This document shows, in pieces, positions 7,298 through 14,114 of a DNA stretch of 32,054 nucleotides. Below the pieces are notes generated by a model, which searched no databases, had not been told where the DNA came from, and saw only the letters and a program-made list of their open reading frames with translations. The DNA lies in assembly GCF_040290245.1 (NCBI RefSeq), contig NZ_PSMQ01000018.1, forward strand, positions 1 to 32,054. Reading direction: 5' to 3'. The translations under genes were made by a program, and so were the position numbers. Numbering within the stretch: the stretch's first letter is position 1; each line of letters starts with the position of its first letter. Source of the DNA: Thermus_A sp040290245. Its GTDB lineage: Bacteria > Deinococcota > Deinococci > Deinococcales > Thermaceae.

Positions 7298-9144
7298 AGG
7301 GAACGCTTTTGGAATACCTACAGACCCACGCCCAGACCCACCCCGAAGCCCCCGCCTTAAGGGTCAAACGGCACGGCATCTGGCAGAAGACGGGCTGGCG
7401 GGAGCTTTGGGAAAAAACCCAACGCCTGGCGGCGGGGTTTAAGGCCATGGGGCTTAAGGAAGGGGAGGTTTTGGCCATTCTGGGCCACAACGCCCCCGAA
7501 TGGGTGCTGAGCGAGCTTGCCGCCCAGGCGCTTGGGGCCTACCCCATGGGCATCTACGCGGATGCCATGCCGGAGGAGGTGGGGTATTTCCTCGAGTTCA
7601 CCAACGCCCGGGGCATCGTCCTCTCGGACGAGGAACAGCTGGATAAGGTCCTGCCCCACCTGCACCTTGTGGACTTCGTTCTGGTCTGGGAGGAGGCGGG
7701 GATGAGCCGGCACTTTGAGGGGAAGATCCGCCCCTTCAGCAAAGCCTTCGGCGAGGCCAAGGAGGTGGCCGAAGACCTGAAGCGCCGCCACCCAGACGAG
7801 GTCGCTCTCCTGGCCCCCACCTCGGGCACCACCGCCCGGAGCAAGCTGGCCATGCTCACCCACCGCCAGCTCATTGCGGGCCACCTCGCCCTGGGGAACG
7901 CCTTGGGCTTCCAAAAGGGAGCCTGGATCTTCAGCTACCTCCCCATGGCCTGGATCGGGGAGCAGATGCTCACCGTGGTCCAAACGGTGGTGGAAAGAAG
8001 CGTGGTCCACTTCCCTGAGGAACCCCTTACCCTACGGGAGGATCTTAAGGAAGTCCAGCCCGAGTTCTTCCTTGCCCCCCCCCGGCTTTGGGAGGAGATG
8101 GCCAGCGGGATCCAAAGCCGGATGCAGGACGCGGACCCCCTAAAGCGGTCCGTCTACACCACGGGGATGAGGGTCCTCCTGGAGGGGGCCCGCCGGGAGT
8201 TTCGCAAGGAACGGGTGGGGGTCCTCCTCAACCTGGCCCGGGCCCTCTTCTACCCCCTGGTGGCCCGGCCCCTCCGCGCCCGGCTGGGCCTGGCCGCCTG
8301 CCGGATCGCCGTCACGGGGGGGGCCCCCTTGGGCCCAGAGGTCTTTACCTTTTTTCGCGCCTTGGGGTTGGATATCCGCCAAGTCTACGGCCAGTCGGAA
8401 ACCGCCGCCGCCACCTGTGCCCACCGCGAGGAAGCCCCCCCGGAGACCGTGGGCCCACCCCTTCCGGGCACAGAGGTGCGGATCAGCGAAGAAGGGGAGG
8501 TCCTGGTCCGGGGGCCCCAGGTCTTCCAGGGGTATTTCAAAGCGGAAAAGGCCACCCAGGAGGCCTTTACGGAGGACGGCTGGCTCCGGACGGGAGACGC
8601 GGGTGTGTTGGATGAGCGGGGGCATCTCATCATCCTGGGAAGGCTCAAGGAGGTGGGGGCTCTGGTGGACGGAACCCGGTTCGCCCCCCAGTTCCTAGAA
8701 AACCGGCTCAAGTACTCCCCCTATATCCGGGAAGCGGTGGTGCTGGGGCACGGCCTCCCTTTCGTCACCGCGCTCATCGAGATAGACCCGGAAAACGTCC
8801 AAAACTGGGCCAGAAGGCGGGGCATCCCCTTCACCACCTACCAAAGCCTCACGGAGCAGCCCGAGGTCCGGGCCCTCATCGCCGAGGAGATCCGCATGGT
8901 CAACCAGGCCTTGCCGGAAAGGCTTCGCATCCAACGCTTCGCCGTTCTGCCCAAGGAGCTCCACCCCGACGACGAGGAGGTCACACGCACCCGCAAGGTG
9001 CGCCGCCAGGTGGTGGAAAGCCGTTACCGCCCGCTGATCGAGGCCCTTTACGGCCAGGGGGGACGGGTGGGCCTCAGCCTGCCCATCCGCTACCTCGAGG
9101 GCGAGGGCCGCCTCGAGGCCGAGGTAGAGGTTCAGGAGGTTTAA
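7294..9144 (+). CDS. AMP-dependent acyl-CoA synthetase/ligase, long-chain-fatty-acid type
   Basis: The 616-residue protein belongs to the ANL adenylating enzymes, which activate a carboxylic acid to the acyl-AMP and then the CoA thioester. Seen are the phosphate-binding loop APTSGTTARSK (residues 174-184), the adenine-binding YGQSET (365-370), the GWLRTGD motif (429-435) and the hinge GRLKEVG. The P-loop departs from the usual SGTTGxPKG form: alanine replaces glycine and serine replaces proline. Overall length and the late TRKVRR segment resemble long-chain acyl-CoA synthetases. The start is a GTG overlapping the LivG-type stop by 4 nt, and a permease gene follows with no gap. This makes it an integral member of the transporter operon, so it probably activates the imported acid. 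Confidence 0.88.
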   Translation: MKGTLLEYLQTHAQTHPEAPALRVKRHGIWQKTGWRELWEKTQRLAAGFKAMGLKEGEVLAILGHNAPEWVLSELAAQALGAYPMGIYADAMPEEVGYFLEFTNARGIVLSDEEQLDKVLPHLHLVDFVLVWEEAGMSRHFEGKIRPFSKAFGEAKEVAEDLKRRHPDEVALLAPTSGTTARSKLAMLTHRQLIAGHLALGNALGFQKGAWIFSYLPMAWIGEQMLTVVQTVVERSVVHFPEEPLTLREDLKEVQPEFFLAPPRLWEEMASGIQSRMQDADPLKRSVYTTGMRVLLEGARREFRKERVGVLLNLARALFYPLVARPLRARLGLAACRIAVTGGAPLGPEVFTFFRALGLDIRQVYGQSETAAATCAHREEAPPETVGPPLPGTEVRISEEGEVLVRGPQVFQGYFKAEKATQEAFTEDGWLRTGDAGVLDERGHLIILGRLKEVGALVDGTRFAPQFLENRLKYSPYIREAVVLGHGLPFVTALIEIDPENVQNWARRRGIPFTTYQSLTEQPEVRALIAEEIRMVNQALPERLRIQRFAVLPKELHPDDEEVTRTRKVRRQVVESRYRPLIEALYGQGGRVGLSLPIRYLEGEGRLEAEVEVQEV

Positions 9145-10212
9145 ATGTACGCCCTCTCCAAAGCACTGACCGATGCCTTCAGCCGTCGCTTCGCCCGGGC
9201 GGTGCGGGAAACCTACCGCGAGGACGAAGCCTACGCCAACACCCCCTTGGGCCGGGTTGCCCTCTGGGGGTTTCTACTCTTCCTCCTCCTTCTTCCCGCT
9301 TTTCTCTCCCCTTACCTTATGTACGTCACCCTCCTGGTGAGCATCGGGGCCCTGGCCGCGCTGGGCCTTCACCTTTTGGTAGGGGGAGCGGGGCTGATCT
9401 CCCTGGGCCACGCCGCCTTCTTGGGCCTAGGGGCCTACACTGCAAGCCATCTGGCAGGACCCCTGGCCCCCTTGGGCATCCTCCTCGGCGGAGCGGTGGC
9501 GGGGGCCGTGGGGCTCGTTTTGGGCCTGCCCTCCTTGCGCATCAAGGGGGTTTACCTGGCCATCGCCACCTTGGCCTTCCAGTTCTTGGCGGATTACGTC
9601 TTTAAAAACTGGGAGGGGTTTACCGGAGGGATCCGGGGAAGAACCCTACCCCCACCCGAGATCCTCGGGATCAAGCTGGCCCGTCCGGAGGAGCTCTGGT
9701 ACCTTGTTCTCCTCCTGGCCCTTCCCCTCTTCTTCTACGGCAAACGCCTCCTTTCCACCCGGGCTGGGCGGGGGTGGTTCGCCGTACGGGACAACGACCT
9801 TTCCGCCCAGGTGGCCGGGGTGGACCTGGTGAGGGCCAAGCTTTTCGCTTTTATGCTTTCCGCCTTTTACGCAGGGGTGGCCGGGGGGCTTTTGGCCCAG
9901 CTCTACCGGGCGGTAACCCCGGAGTACTTCCCCCTCACCGTGAGCATCCAGTACCTGGCCATGGTCATCGTGGGAGGGGCAGGCACCGTCTTGGGGTCGG
10001 TGCTGGGGGCCCTCGCCATCCTCCTCGTCCCCGAGCTTCTAAACGCCCTAGTGGGCGCCTTCGGGCCGGCGTACGCAGCGAGCCTCGCCGCCTGGCGAAA
10101 CGTGGCTTTTGGTGGGCTTATCCTCCTCTTCCTCATCCTCGAGCCCCGAGGCCTGGTGGGGCTTTGGGGCCGGGTGAGGGACTACTTCCGCACCTGGCCC
10201 TTGCCCTACTAA
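9145..10212 (+). CDS. ABC transporter permease, LivM type
   Basis: The 355-residue protein begins with about 45 mostly polar residues, then about nine membrane segments. LHLLVGGAGLISLGHAAFLGLGAYTASH is diagnostic of LivM-like permeases, and the loop VRDNDLSAQVAGVDLVRAKLFAF is the cytoplasmic coupling region. It pairs with the LivH-type permease encoded earlier. The ATG follows the CoA-ligase stop directly with no spacer, so translation must be coupled. Placing the second permease after the ligase, rather than next to the first permease, is a known variant order in transporters linked to acid activation. The polar N-terminal extension could sit in the cytoplasm; its role is unknown. Confidence 0.9.
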   Translation: MYALSKALTDAFSRRFARAVRETYREDEAYANTPLGRVALWGFLLFLLLLPAFLSPYLMYVTLLVSIGALAALGLHLLVGGAGLISLGHAAFLGLGAYTASHLAGPLAPLGILLGGAVAGAVGLVLGLPSLRIKGVYLAIATLAFQFLADYVFKNWEGFTGGIRGRTLPPPEILGIKLARPEELWYLVLLLALPLFFYGKRLLSTRAGRGWFAVRDNDLSAQVAGVDLVRAKLFAFMLSAFYAGVAGGLLAQLYRAVTPEYFPLTVSIQYLAMVIVGGAGTVLGSVLGALAILLVPELLNALVGAFGPAYAASLAAWRNVAFGGLILLFLILEPRGLVGLWGRVRDYFRTWPLPY

Positions 10213-10371
10213 GAGGGGGTGGACGGATCGGCTAAGCGGCCCGGTTCCTTGGGCCGATCACGCCGGGCCACCGCCCCGACCTAGGGGAACCGGCCGGCGC
10301 GACCCTGCCCCGAGCATCCCACTGGCCCGCGATCTCCTGAATCGCCTGGAACCCTGGGTCCGGCCCGTGCC
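10213..10371. other. Intergenic stretch with GC hairpin and a possible gene remnant
   Basis: The region lies between the convergent LivM-type and cupredoxin genes. A 6-bp stem CGGCCC/GGGCCG (10237-10242 with 10251-10256) lies inside a longer alternative pairing of GATCGGC with GCCGATC. No T run follows, so it is only a weak terminator candidate. On the plus strand the last 80 or so bases read as an open frame ending in LARDLLNRLEPWVRPVP and TAA at 10373-10375, with no start. I do not recognise it. Confidence 0.35.
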
Positions 10372-11118
10372 CTAACGGACCTCTATCCGGCCCTCCATCG
10401 AGGGATGGATGCGGCAGAAGTAGGTGTAGCTGCCCTTTGTGGTCAGAAGGATGGGGGAAGAGGTCTGGCCCTGCTTGAGGGTCCCGGTGTCAAAGGGGGC
10501 TGGGGCATCCCGGCTGGTTGCAGTATGAGGCGCCGCATCCTGGTTGACAAAGCGGATCTGCCCGCCCGCCCTAACAAAACAGCGGTTTGGATGGAAGGCA
10601 AAGTCCCGGATCTCGATCACCTCGGGGCAGGCCGCCACCCCTCCTTGCTCAGAGGTTGCCTCCCCGTAGGACTCCCCCACCACCTCTACGTCCCCACACG
10701 CGATGCTTCCCCCCACCGGCGTAGGGGCATTGGCATGAACGTTCACATAGGTGCTCCCCTTGGGGTAGGCCACGCTGACCGAAAGACGGGTGTAGGCCAC
10801 CGCCCGGCCATTGGCATCGGGGACCAAAGGGGATAACCCCAGGAGTTTGTCGCCGTTTTGCGCCTTGCAGTTGGCGTTGCCGGCCTCGTTGTAGTGAATG
10901 TGGTTGGCATAGCTCCCTGAGCCCGGCTTCAGGCCTTCCAGATAGACAAAGACCTCTATCCCCCGGCCGGGCCAGGCCAGGATCGCCGCCGTACCCTTAA
11001 GGCCTTGCCCCGAAAGGGCGGCGTACCGGACCTCAGGACCCCCTTTCCCGTGGGCCCAGACCAGCAACCCCACGATACCGGCCAAGACGAGCACCAAACC
11101 CCAGAGGCGCCTATACAT
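10372..11118 (-). CDS. Secreted SOD-like domain fused to a cupredoxin domain
   Basis: The 248-residue protein has an N-terminal hydrophobic segment (residues 6-22), so it is exported or membrane-anchored. Residues 30-148 look like the Cu/Zn superoxide dismutase fold: an H73-x-H75 pair, H128 in VNVHAN, and two cysteines (C84, C141) placed to form a disulfide. The full zinc-loop ligand set is not evident, so dismutase activity is doubtful. Residues 165-248 are a plastocyanin-like cupredoxin with type 1 copper ligands H198, C235, H238 and M241. The protein may bind copper, carry electrons or protect the envelope against oxidants. The ribosome-binding site GGGAGG (11130-11125) lies 6 nt before the ATG. 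Tandem repeats sit just upstream. Confidence 0.8.
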   Translation of the reverse strand: MYRRLWGLVLVLAGIVGLLVWAHGKGGPEVRYAALSGQGLKGTAAILAWPGRGIEVFVYLEGLKPGSGSYANHIHYNEAGNANCKAQNGDKLLGLSPLVPDANGRAVAYTRLSVSVAYPKGSTYVNVHANAPTPVGGSIACGDVEVVGESYGEATSEQGGVAACPEVIEIRDFAFHPNRCFVRAGGQIRFVNQDAAPHTATSRDAPAPFDTGTLKQGQTSSPILLTTKGSYTYFCRIHPSMEGRIEVR

Positions 11119-11132
11119 GGTTTTCCTCCCAT

Positions 11133-11152
11133 CTAATATTACCTAATATTAC
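11133..11152. repeat. Two perfect tandem 10-bp repeats in the divergent promoter region
   Basis: CTAATATTAC occurs twice with no gap (11133-11142 and 11143-11152). Each unit has the palindromic core TAATATTA and is strikingly AT-rich for this genome. The pair lies 14 bp upstream of the cupredoxin ATG and about 47 bp upstream of the SDR ATG. Either copy also supplies a TAATAT -10-like box for the cupredoxin gene. It could be a tandem operator, a promoter, or both. Confidence 0.75.
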
Positions 11153-11185
11153 GTGCCCACGCAACCCTTTGGATGTCGGACGGTG

Positions 11186-11191
11186 TAGAAT
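11186..11191 (+). promoter_or_regulatory. -10 box of the SDR gene
   Basis: TAGAAT ends 8 nt before the ATG at 11200, so the message is leaderless or nearly so. No clear -35 box is seen. Confidence 0.5.
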
Positions 11192-11199
11192 GAAGGCCT

Positions 11200-11877
11200 A
11201 TGGTGGTCCTGATCAGCGGAGCCAGCCGGGGCATCGGGCGCGCCATCGCCCAGGCTTTGGTCAAAGAGGGGCACCGGGTGGGGCTTCTGGCCCGGAGCGA
11301 GGAAGTCCATAAGGTGGCCCAGGAGCTGGGTTCCCTTGCCCTGCCCCTTCTTGGGGACGTGCGGCGCCTCGAGGACTGGGAAAGGGCCGTGGCCCAGGTC
11401 GAAGCCCATTTCGACGGCCTGGATGCCCTGGTGAACAACGCCGGAATCGGGATCTTCCGCCCCGTCCATGAGCTCTCCCCAGTAGAGTGGCGGGAGGTTT
11501 TGGAAACCAACCTCACCGGGGCCTTCTACGGGATCAAAGCGGCCGTGCCCGCCCTGCTTAGGCGGGGCCAAGGGGTGATCATCAACATCGGAAGCCTTGC
11601 CGGGAAAAACGCCTTCAAGGAAGGGGCGGCGTATAACGCCAGCAAGTTCGGCCTTCTAGGACTGTCCCAGGCGGCCATGCTGGATCTGAGGGAAAAGGGC
11701 ATCCGGGTGGTCTCCATCCTTCCCGGCTCGGTGGATACAGGCTTCGCTGGGAACACCCCGGGCCAGGCCTGGAAGATCCAGCCCGAGGATGTGGCCCAGG
11801 CGGTGCTCTATGTCCTCTCCACTCCCAGCCGGATCATCCCCAGCGAAATCGAGCTCCGCCCCACCCAGCCCCGGTGA
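11200..11877 (+). CDS. Short-chain dehydrogenase/reductase (classical SDR)
   Basis: The 225-residue protein has all the classical SDR landmarks: the dinucleotide-binding SGASRGIG near the N-terminus (residues 6-13), NNAG, the catalytic S132 and the Y145-x3-K149 pair, followed by a PGSVDTGF segment. It is an NAD(P)-dependent oxidoreductase of the 3-oxoacyl-ACP-reductase-like group, but the short length and lack of pathway context leave the substrate open. The protein is cytoplasmic. It has its own leaderless-type promoter and is followed about 45 nt later by sufE, which seems to have another. Confidence 0.85.
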   Translation: MVVLISGASRGIGRAIAQALVKEGHRVGLLARSEEVHKVAQELGSLALPLLGDVRRLEDWERAVAQVEAHFDGLDALVNNAGIGIFRPVHELSPVEWREVLETNLTGAFYGIKAAVPALLRRGQGVIINIGSLAGKNAFKEGAAYNASKFGLLGLSQAAMLDLREKGIRVVSILPGSVDTGFAGNTPGQAWKIQPEDVAQAVLYVLSTPSRIIPSEIELRPTQPR

Positions 11878-11909
11878 GCCAGGGAGGCATGCCGAGGGCG
11901 TGAAAAGGC

Positions 11910-11915
11910 TACGCT
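11910..11915 (+). promoter_or_regulatory. -10-like box of sufE
   Basis: TACGCT lies 6 nt before the ATG at 11922. No ribosome-binding site is present at normal distance, which points to a leaderless start. No -35 box is recognisable. Confidence 0.4.
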
Positions 11916-11921
11916 AAGCTT

Positions 11922-12341
11922 ATGCTGCCCAAGCGCCTGGAACAAGCCATTCAGACCCTGGCCGCCCTGCCCGTCCCCCTCAAGACCGAGGCCCTCCTCG
12001 AGTACGCCCGCCGTCTCCCTCCGGTCCCCGAGGAGAAGCGGGGGAGGCTGGAACAGGTGCACGAATGCCAGACCCCCTTCTTCGTCCGGGCGGAGCTGGA
12101 GGAGGGGCGGGTCCGGCTCTACTTTGAGGTTCCTAAGGAGGCCCCCACGGTCCGGGCCTTTGCTGGGCTCCTGTTTGAGGGGCTAGATGGGGAAACCCCG
12201 GAGGCCATCCTTGCTGTGCCCCCAGGGTTTTACCGCGGGGCCGGCCTCGAGGCCATCCTCACGCCCTTACGGCTTAGGGGCCTCGAGGCCGCCCTCCTGA
12301 GGCTTCAAAACCAGGTGCGCACCCTCACTCCTCCCCCTTAG
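11922..12341 (+). CDS. sufE: SufE family sulfur-acceptor protein
   Basis: The 139-residue protein matches SufE in length and pattern. An N-terminal helix pair is followed by the loop VHECQTPFFV with the conserved cysteine C49, then LYFEVPKEAPTVRAFAGLL, where the family carries out its binding of the persulfide partner. SufE takes persulfide sulfur from the cysteine desulfurase SufS and passes it to the Fe-S cluster scaffold. No other suf gene is in the window. Its 3' end overlaps the convergent rhodanese gene by 17 bp, which places two sulfur-transfer proteins head to head and may matter for their expression. Confidence 0.88.
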   Translation: MLPKRLEQAIQTLAALPVPLKTEALLEYARRLPPVPEEKRGRLEQVHECQTPFFVRAELEEGRVRLYFEVPKEAPTVRAFAGLLFEGLDGETPEAILAVPPGFYRGAGLEAILTPLRLRGLEAALLRLQNQVRTLTPPP

Positions 12342-13182
12342 CGATGGGGAGGCGGACCGCATTCCCCCACTCCGTCCAGGACCCATCGTAGTTCTTCACC
12401 TTGGGGTAGCCGAGGAGGTATTTGAGGACGAACCAGGAGTGGCTGGACCGTTCCGCGATGCGGCAGTAGACCACCACCTCCTTGTCCTTGCTCACCCCCA
12501 AAGGCTCGTACAGCGCCTTCAGCTCCTCCGCGGTCTTGAAGGTGCCGTCTGGATTCACCGCCCGGGCCCAAGGGATGTTCTTCGCCCCTGGGATATGCCC
12601 CGCCCGCAAGGCCCCCTCCTGGGGGTAGTTGGGCATGTGGGTGAGCTCCCCCCGGTACTCCTCGGGGCTCCGTACGTCCACCAAGGCTCCCCTCCCCTCC
12701 TTGACCTTGAGGATGTGTTGCAGGACCTCATCCCGGTAGGCTCGGATGGACTCATCCCGGTAAGGAACCTCGTACTGGCCCGGAGGGTAAGAGGGCACCT
12801 CGGTGCTCAGGGGACGCCCCTCTTCCACCCACTTCTGCCGCCCACCGTTCATGAGGCGGACATCCGGATGACCGTTGTACTTGAAAAACCAGAAGGCGTA
12901 GGCCGCCCACCAGTTGTTCTTGTCCCCGTAGAGGACCACCGTGGTGTCGTTGGAGATGCCCCACTTTTCCATCAGCCGGGCGAAGGCCTCCTCGTCGATG
13001 AAGTCCCGCACCACAGGGTCCCAGAAGTCCTTCTGCCAGTCCACCTTAAGCGCCCCGGGGATATGCCCGGTATCGTAAAGGAGGATGTCTTCGTCGACCT
13101 CGAGGACCCGCACCTTTGGATCGTTTAGGTGCTCAGCCACCCAGTCTGTGCTGACCAATACCTCAGGGTGTGCGTAGCCCAT
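12325..13182 (-). CDS. Thiosulfate/3-mercaptopyruvate sulfurtransferase (two-domain rhodanese)
   Basis: The 285-residue protein has two rhodanese domains. The N-terminal one (about 1-135) contains the TGHIPGALKVDW segment but no active cysteine. The C-terminal one (about 150-285) carries the active-site loop VVYCRIAERSSHSW with the catalytic C240, much like the CysA-type rhodaneses. It moves sulfur from thiosulfate or mercaptopyruvate to cyanide or other thiols through a cysteine persulfide. There is no signal peptide. The start is supported by GGGAGGTGA just upstream and a perfect TATAAT promoter box. The stop lies inside the 3' end of sufE on the other strand. Confidence 0.9.
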   Translation of the reverse strand: MGYAHPEVLVSTDWVAEHLNDPKVRVLEVDEDILLYDTGHIPGALKVDWQKDFWDPVVRDFIDEEAFARLMEKWGISNDTTVVLYGDKNNWWAAYAFWFFKYNGHPDVRLMNGGRQKWVEEGRPLSTEVPSYPPGQYEVPYRDESIRAYRDEVLQHILKVKEGRGALVDVRSPEEYRGELTHMPNYPQEGALRAGHIPGAKNIPWARAVNPDGTFKTAEELKALYEPLGVSKDKEVVVYCRIAERSSHSWFVLKYLLGYPKVKNYDGSWTEWGNAVRLPIAKGEE

Positions 13183-13200
13183 CCTTCACCTCCCAAAGGC

Positions 13201-13229
13201 ATTATACCCCTGAGTCTTTTCATATCAGG
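13201..13229 (-). promoter_or_regulatory. Rhodanese promoter
   Basis: On the minus strand a perfect TATAAT (13206-13201) lies 18 bp before the start codon. The best -35-like hexamer about 16-17 bp upstream (near 13223-13229, CTGATA) is weak. Confidence 0.65.
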
Positions 13230-13242
13230 ATTTGGGTCACAC

Positions 13243-13271
13243 TTGCCCCGCTTCCCCTTTTCTGCTATAAA
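13243..13271 (+). promoter_or_regulatory. Promoter of the riboswitch-controlled peptidase operon
   Basis: TTGCCC (13243-13248) and TATAAA (13266-13271) have an ideal 17-bp spacer. Transcription would begin near 13278, right at the 5' edge of the aptamer. The promoter is divergent from the rhodanese promoter with about 40 bp between the -10 boxes. Confidence 0.75.
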
Positions 13272-13274
13272 GGA

Positions 13275-13371
13275 AGACGGGGAGTAGCCACCCGGAAGGG
13301 CTGGCCGATCGTCAAGACGGGCCTTGGGCCCCGGTCGGTCAGGAGCGCGAAAAGCGCTTTGGCGAGACCGC
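13275..13371 (+). promoter_or_regulatory. yybP-ykoY riboswitch (Mn2+-sensing aptamer)
   Basis: The leader shows the family's conserved pieces in order. GGGGAGTAG (13279-13287) is the 5' half of loop L1. GCCA pairs with TGGC (13359-13363) as P1.2. P2 is CCC-GGAA-GGG. P3 pairs GGCCGA with TCGGTC and holds the conserved CGTCAA on one side and CGG on the other, capped by GGGCC/GGCCC. P4 is AGCGC closed by a GAAA-type loop, and GCGAGACC is the 3' half of L1. This matches the four-way junction of Mn2+-binding yybP-ykoY RNAs. The outer P1 stem is short (CGG/CCG plus little else). The aptamer's last bases form one arm of a terminator, so Mn2+ binding should turn the downstream genes on. Confidence 0.92.
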
Positions 13372-13405
13372 AGGACCCCATACGGGTCAGGCGGTCTCGC
13401 CTTTT
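13361..13405 (+). terminator. Riboswitch-linked intrinsic terminator
   Basis: An 11-bp perfect stem pairs 13361-13371 with 13391-13401, followed by TTTT. The loop holds a further GACCC/GGGTC pairing. The 5' arm is the conserved GCGAGACC strand of the aptamer, so terminator and folded aptamer exclude each other. It ends 25 nt before the peptidase start. Confidence 0.92.
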
Positions 13406-13430
13406 GGCTGTACCCCCGAAAGGAGGGACG

Positions 13431-14114
13431 ATGACGACGTTGGCTTTGGTTCTGATGGCGCTGGTCTTCCTCGCAAGCCTAGCGATTCAGTGGTGGCTCC
13501 AGTCCACATACGGCCGGTTCAGCCAGGTGGCGAACACCCGGGGGCTTACGGGGGCGGAGGTGGCCCGGGCCATCTTGGATGCCCACGGCCTCACCGGGGT
13601 GCAGGTGGAAATGACCCCAGGGGCCCTTACCGACCACTACGACCCCATGGCCAAGGCGGTCCGGCTTTCCGAGCCCAACTTCCACTCCCCAAGCCTCGCC
13701 GCCTTGGCTGTGGCCGCCCACGAGGTGGGGCATGCGGTTCAGGATGCCCAGGGGTACACCTGGCTGAGAGTTCGCCATAGCCTCCTCCCCGCGGCCAACA
13801 TTGGCTCTAACCTGGGGCCCATCCTGGTCCTCCTTGGCCTGGCCATGGGAGCCTTGGGCCTGGCCCAGCTGGGGCTCTACCTCTTCTTGGCGGTGGCCCT
13901 CTTCCAGCTCATCACCCTGCCCGTGGAGTTTGACGCGAGCCGGAGGGCTTTGGGCTTCCTCCAGAGGATGAGCCTCCTCAACCCCAAGGAGATGCCCGCC
14001 GCCCGCCAGGTCCTGACCGTGGCTGCCCTCACCTACGTGGCCGCCTTGGCCAGCACCCTCGCCACCATCCTCTACTACGCAAGCCTTCTAGGCTTTGGCC
14101 GCCGGGAGGAGTGA
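13431..14114 (+). CDS. YugP-type membrane zinc metallopeptidase
   Basis: The 227-residue protein matches the YugP family (neutral zinc metallopeptidase, Peptidase_mem family). It has an N-terminal membrane helix (residues 3-23), a VANTRGLTGAEVARAIL segment, and the zinc-binding HEVGH at residues 97-101 within AAHEVGHAVQD. Two or three further membrane segments follow, with EFDASRRAL, which supplies the likely third acidic ligand. It should act at the inner face of the membrane on an unknown protein substrate. The ATG is chosen for its AAAGGAGG site 6 nt upstream and because in-frame extensions run into the riboswitch. Expression is controlled by the Mn2+ riboswitch and terminator, which is unusual for this family. 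The metal in the active site could in principle be manganese. Confidence 0.9.
   Translation: MTTLALVLMALVFLASLAIQWWLQSTYGRFSQVANTRGLTGAEVARAILDAHGLTGVQVEMTPGALTDHYDPMAKAVRLSEPNFHSPSLAALAVAAHEVGHAVQDAQGYTWLRVRHSLLPAANIGSNLGPILVLLGLAMGALGLAQLGLYLFLAVALFQLITLPVEFDASRRALGFLQRMSLLNPKEMPAARQVLTVAALTYVAALASTLATILYYASLLGFGRREE

Noticed and set aside
10223..10260. tRNA-like or terminator fold after the LivM-type gene
   Set aside because: Only two competing short stems are present, with no T run and no cloverleaf.
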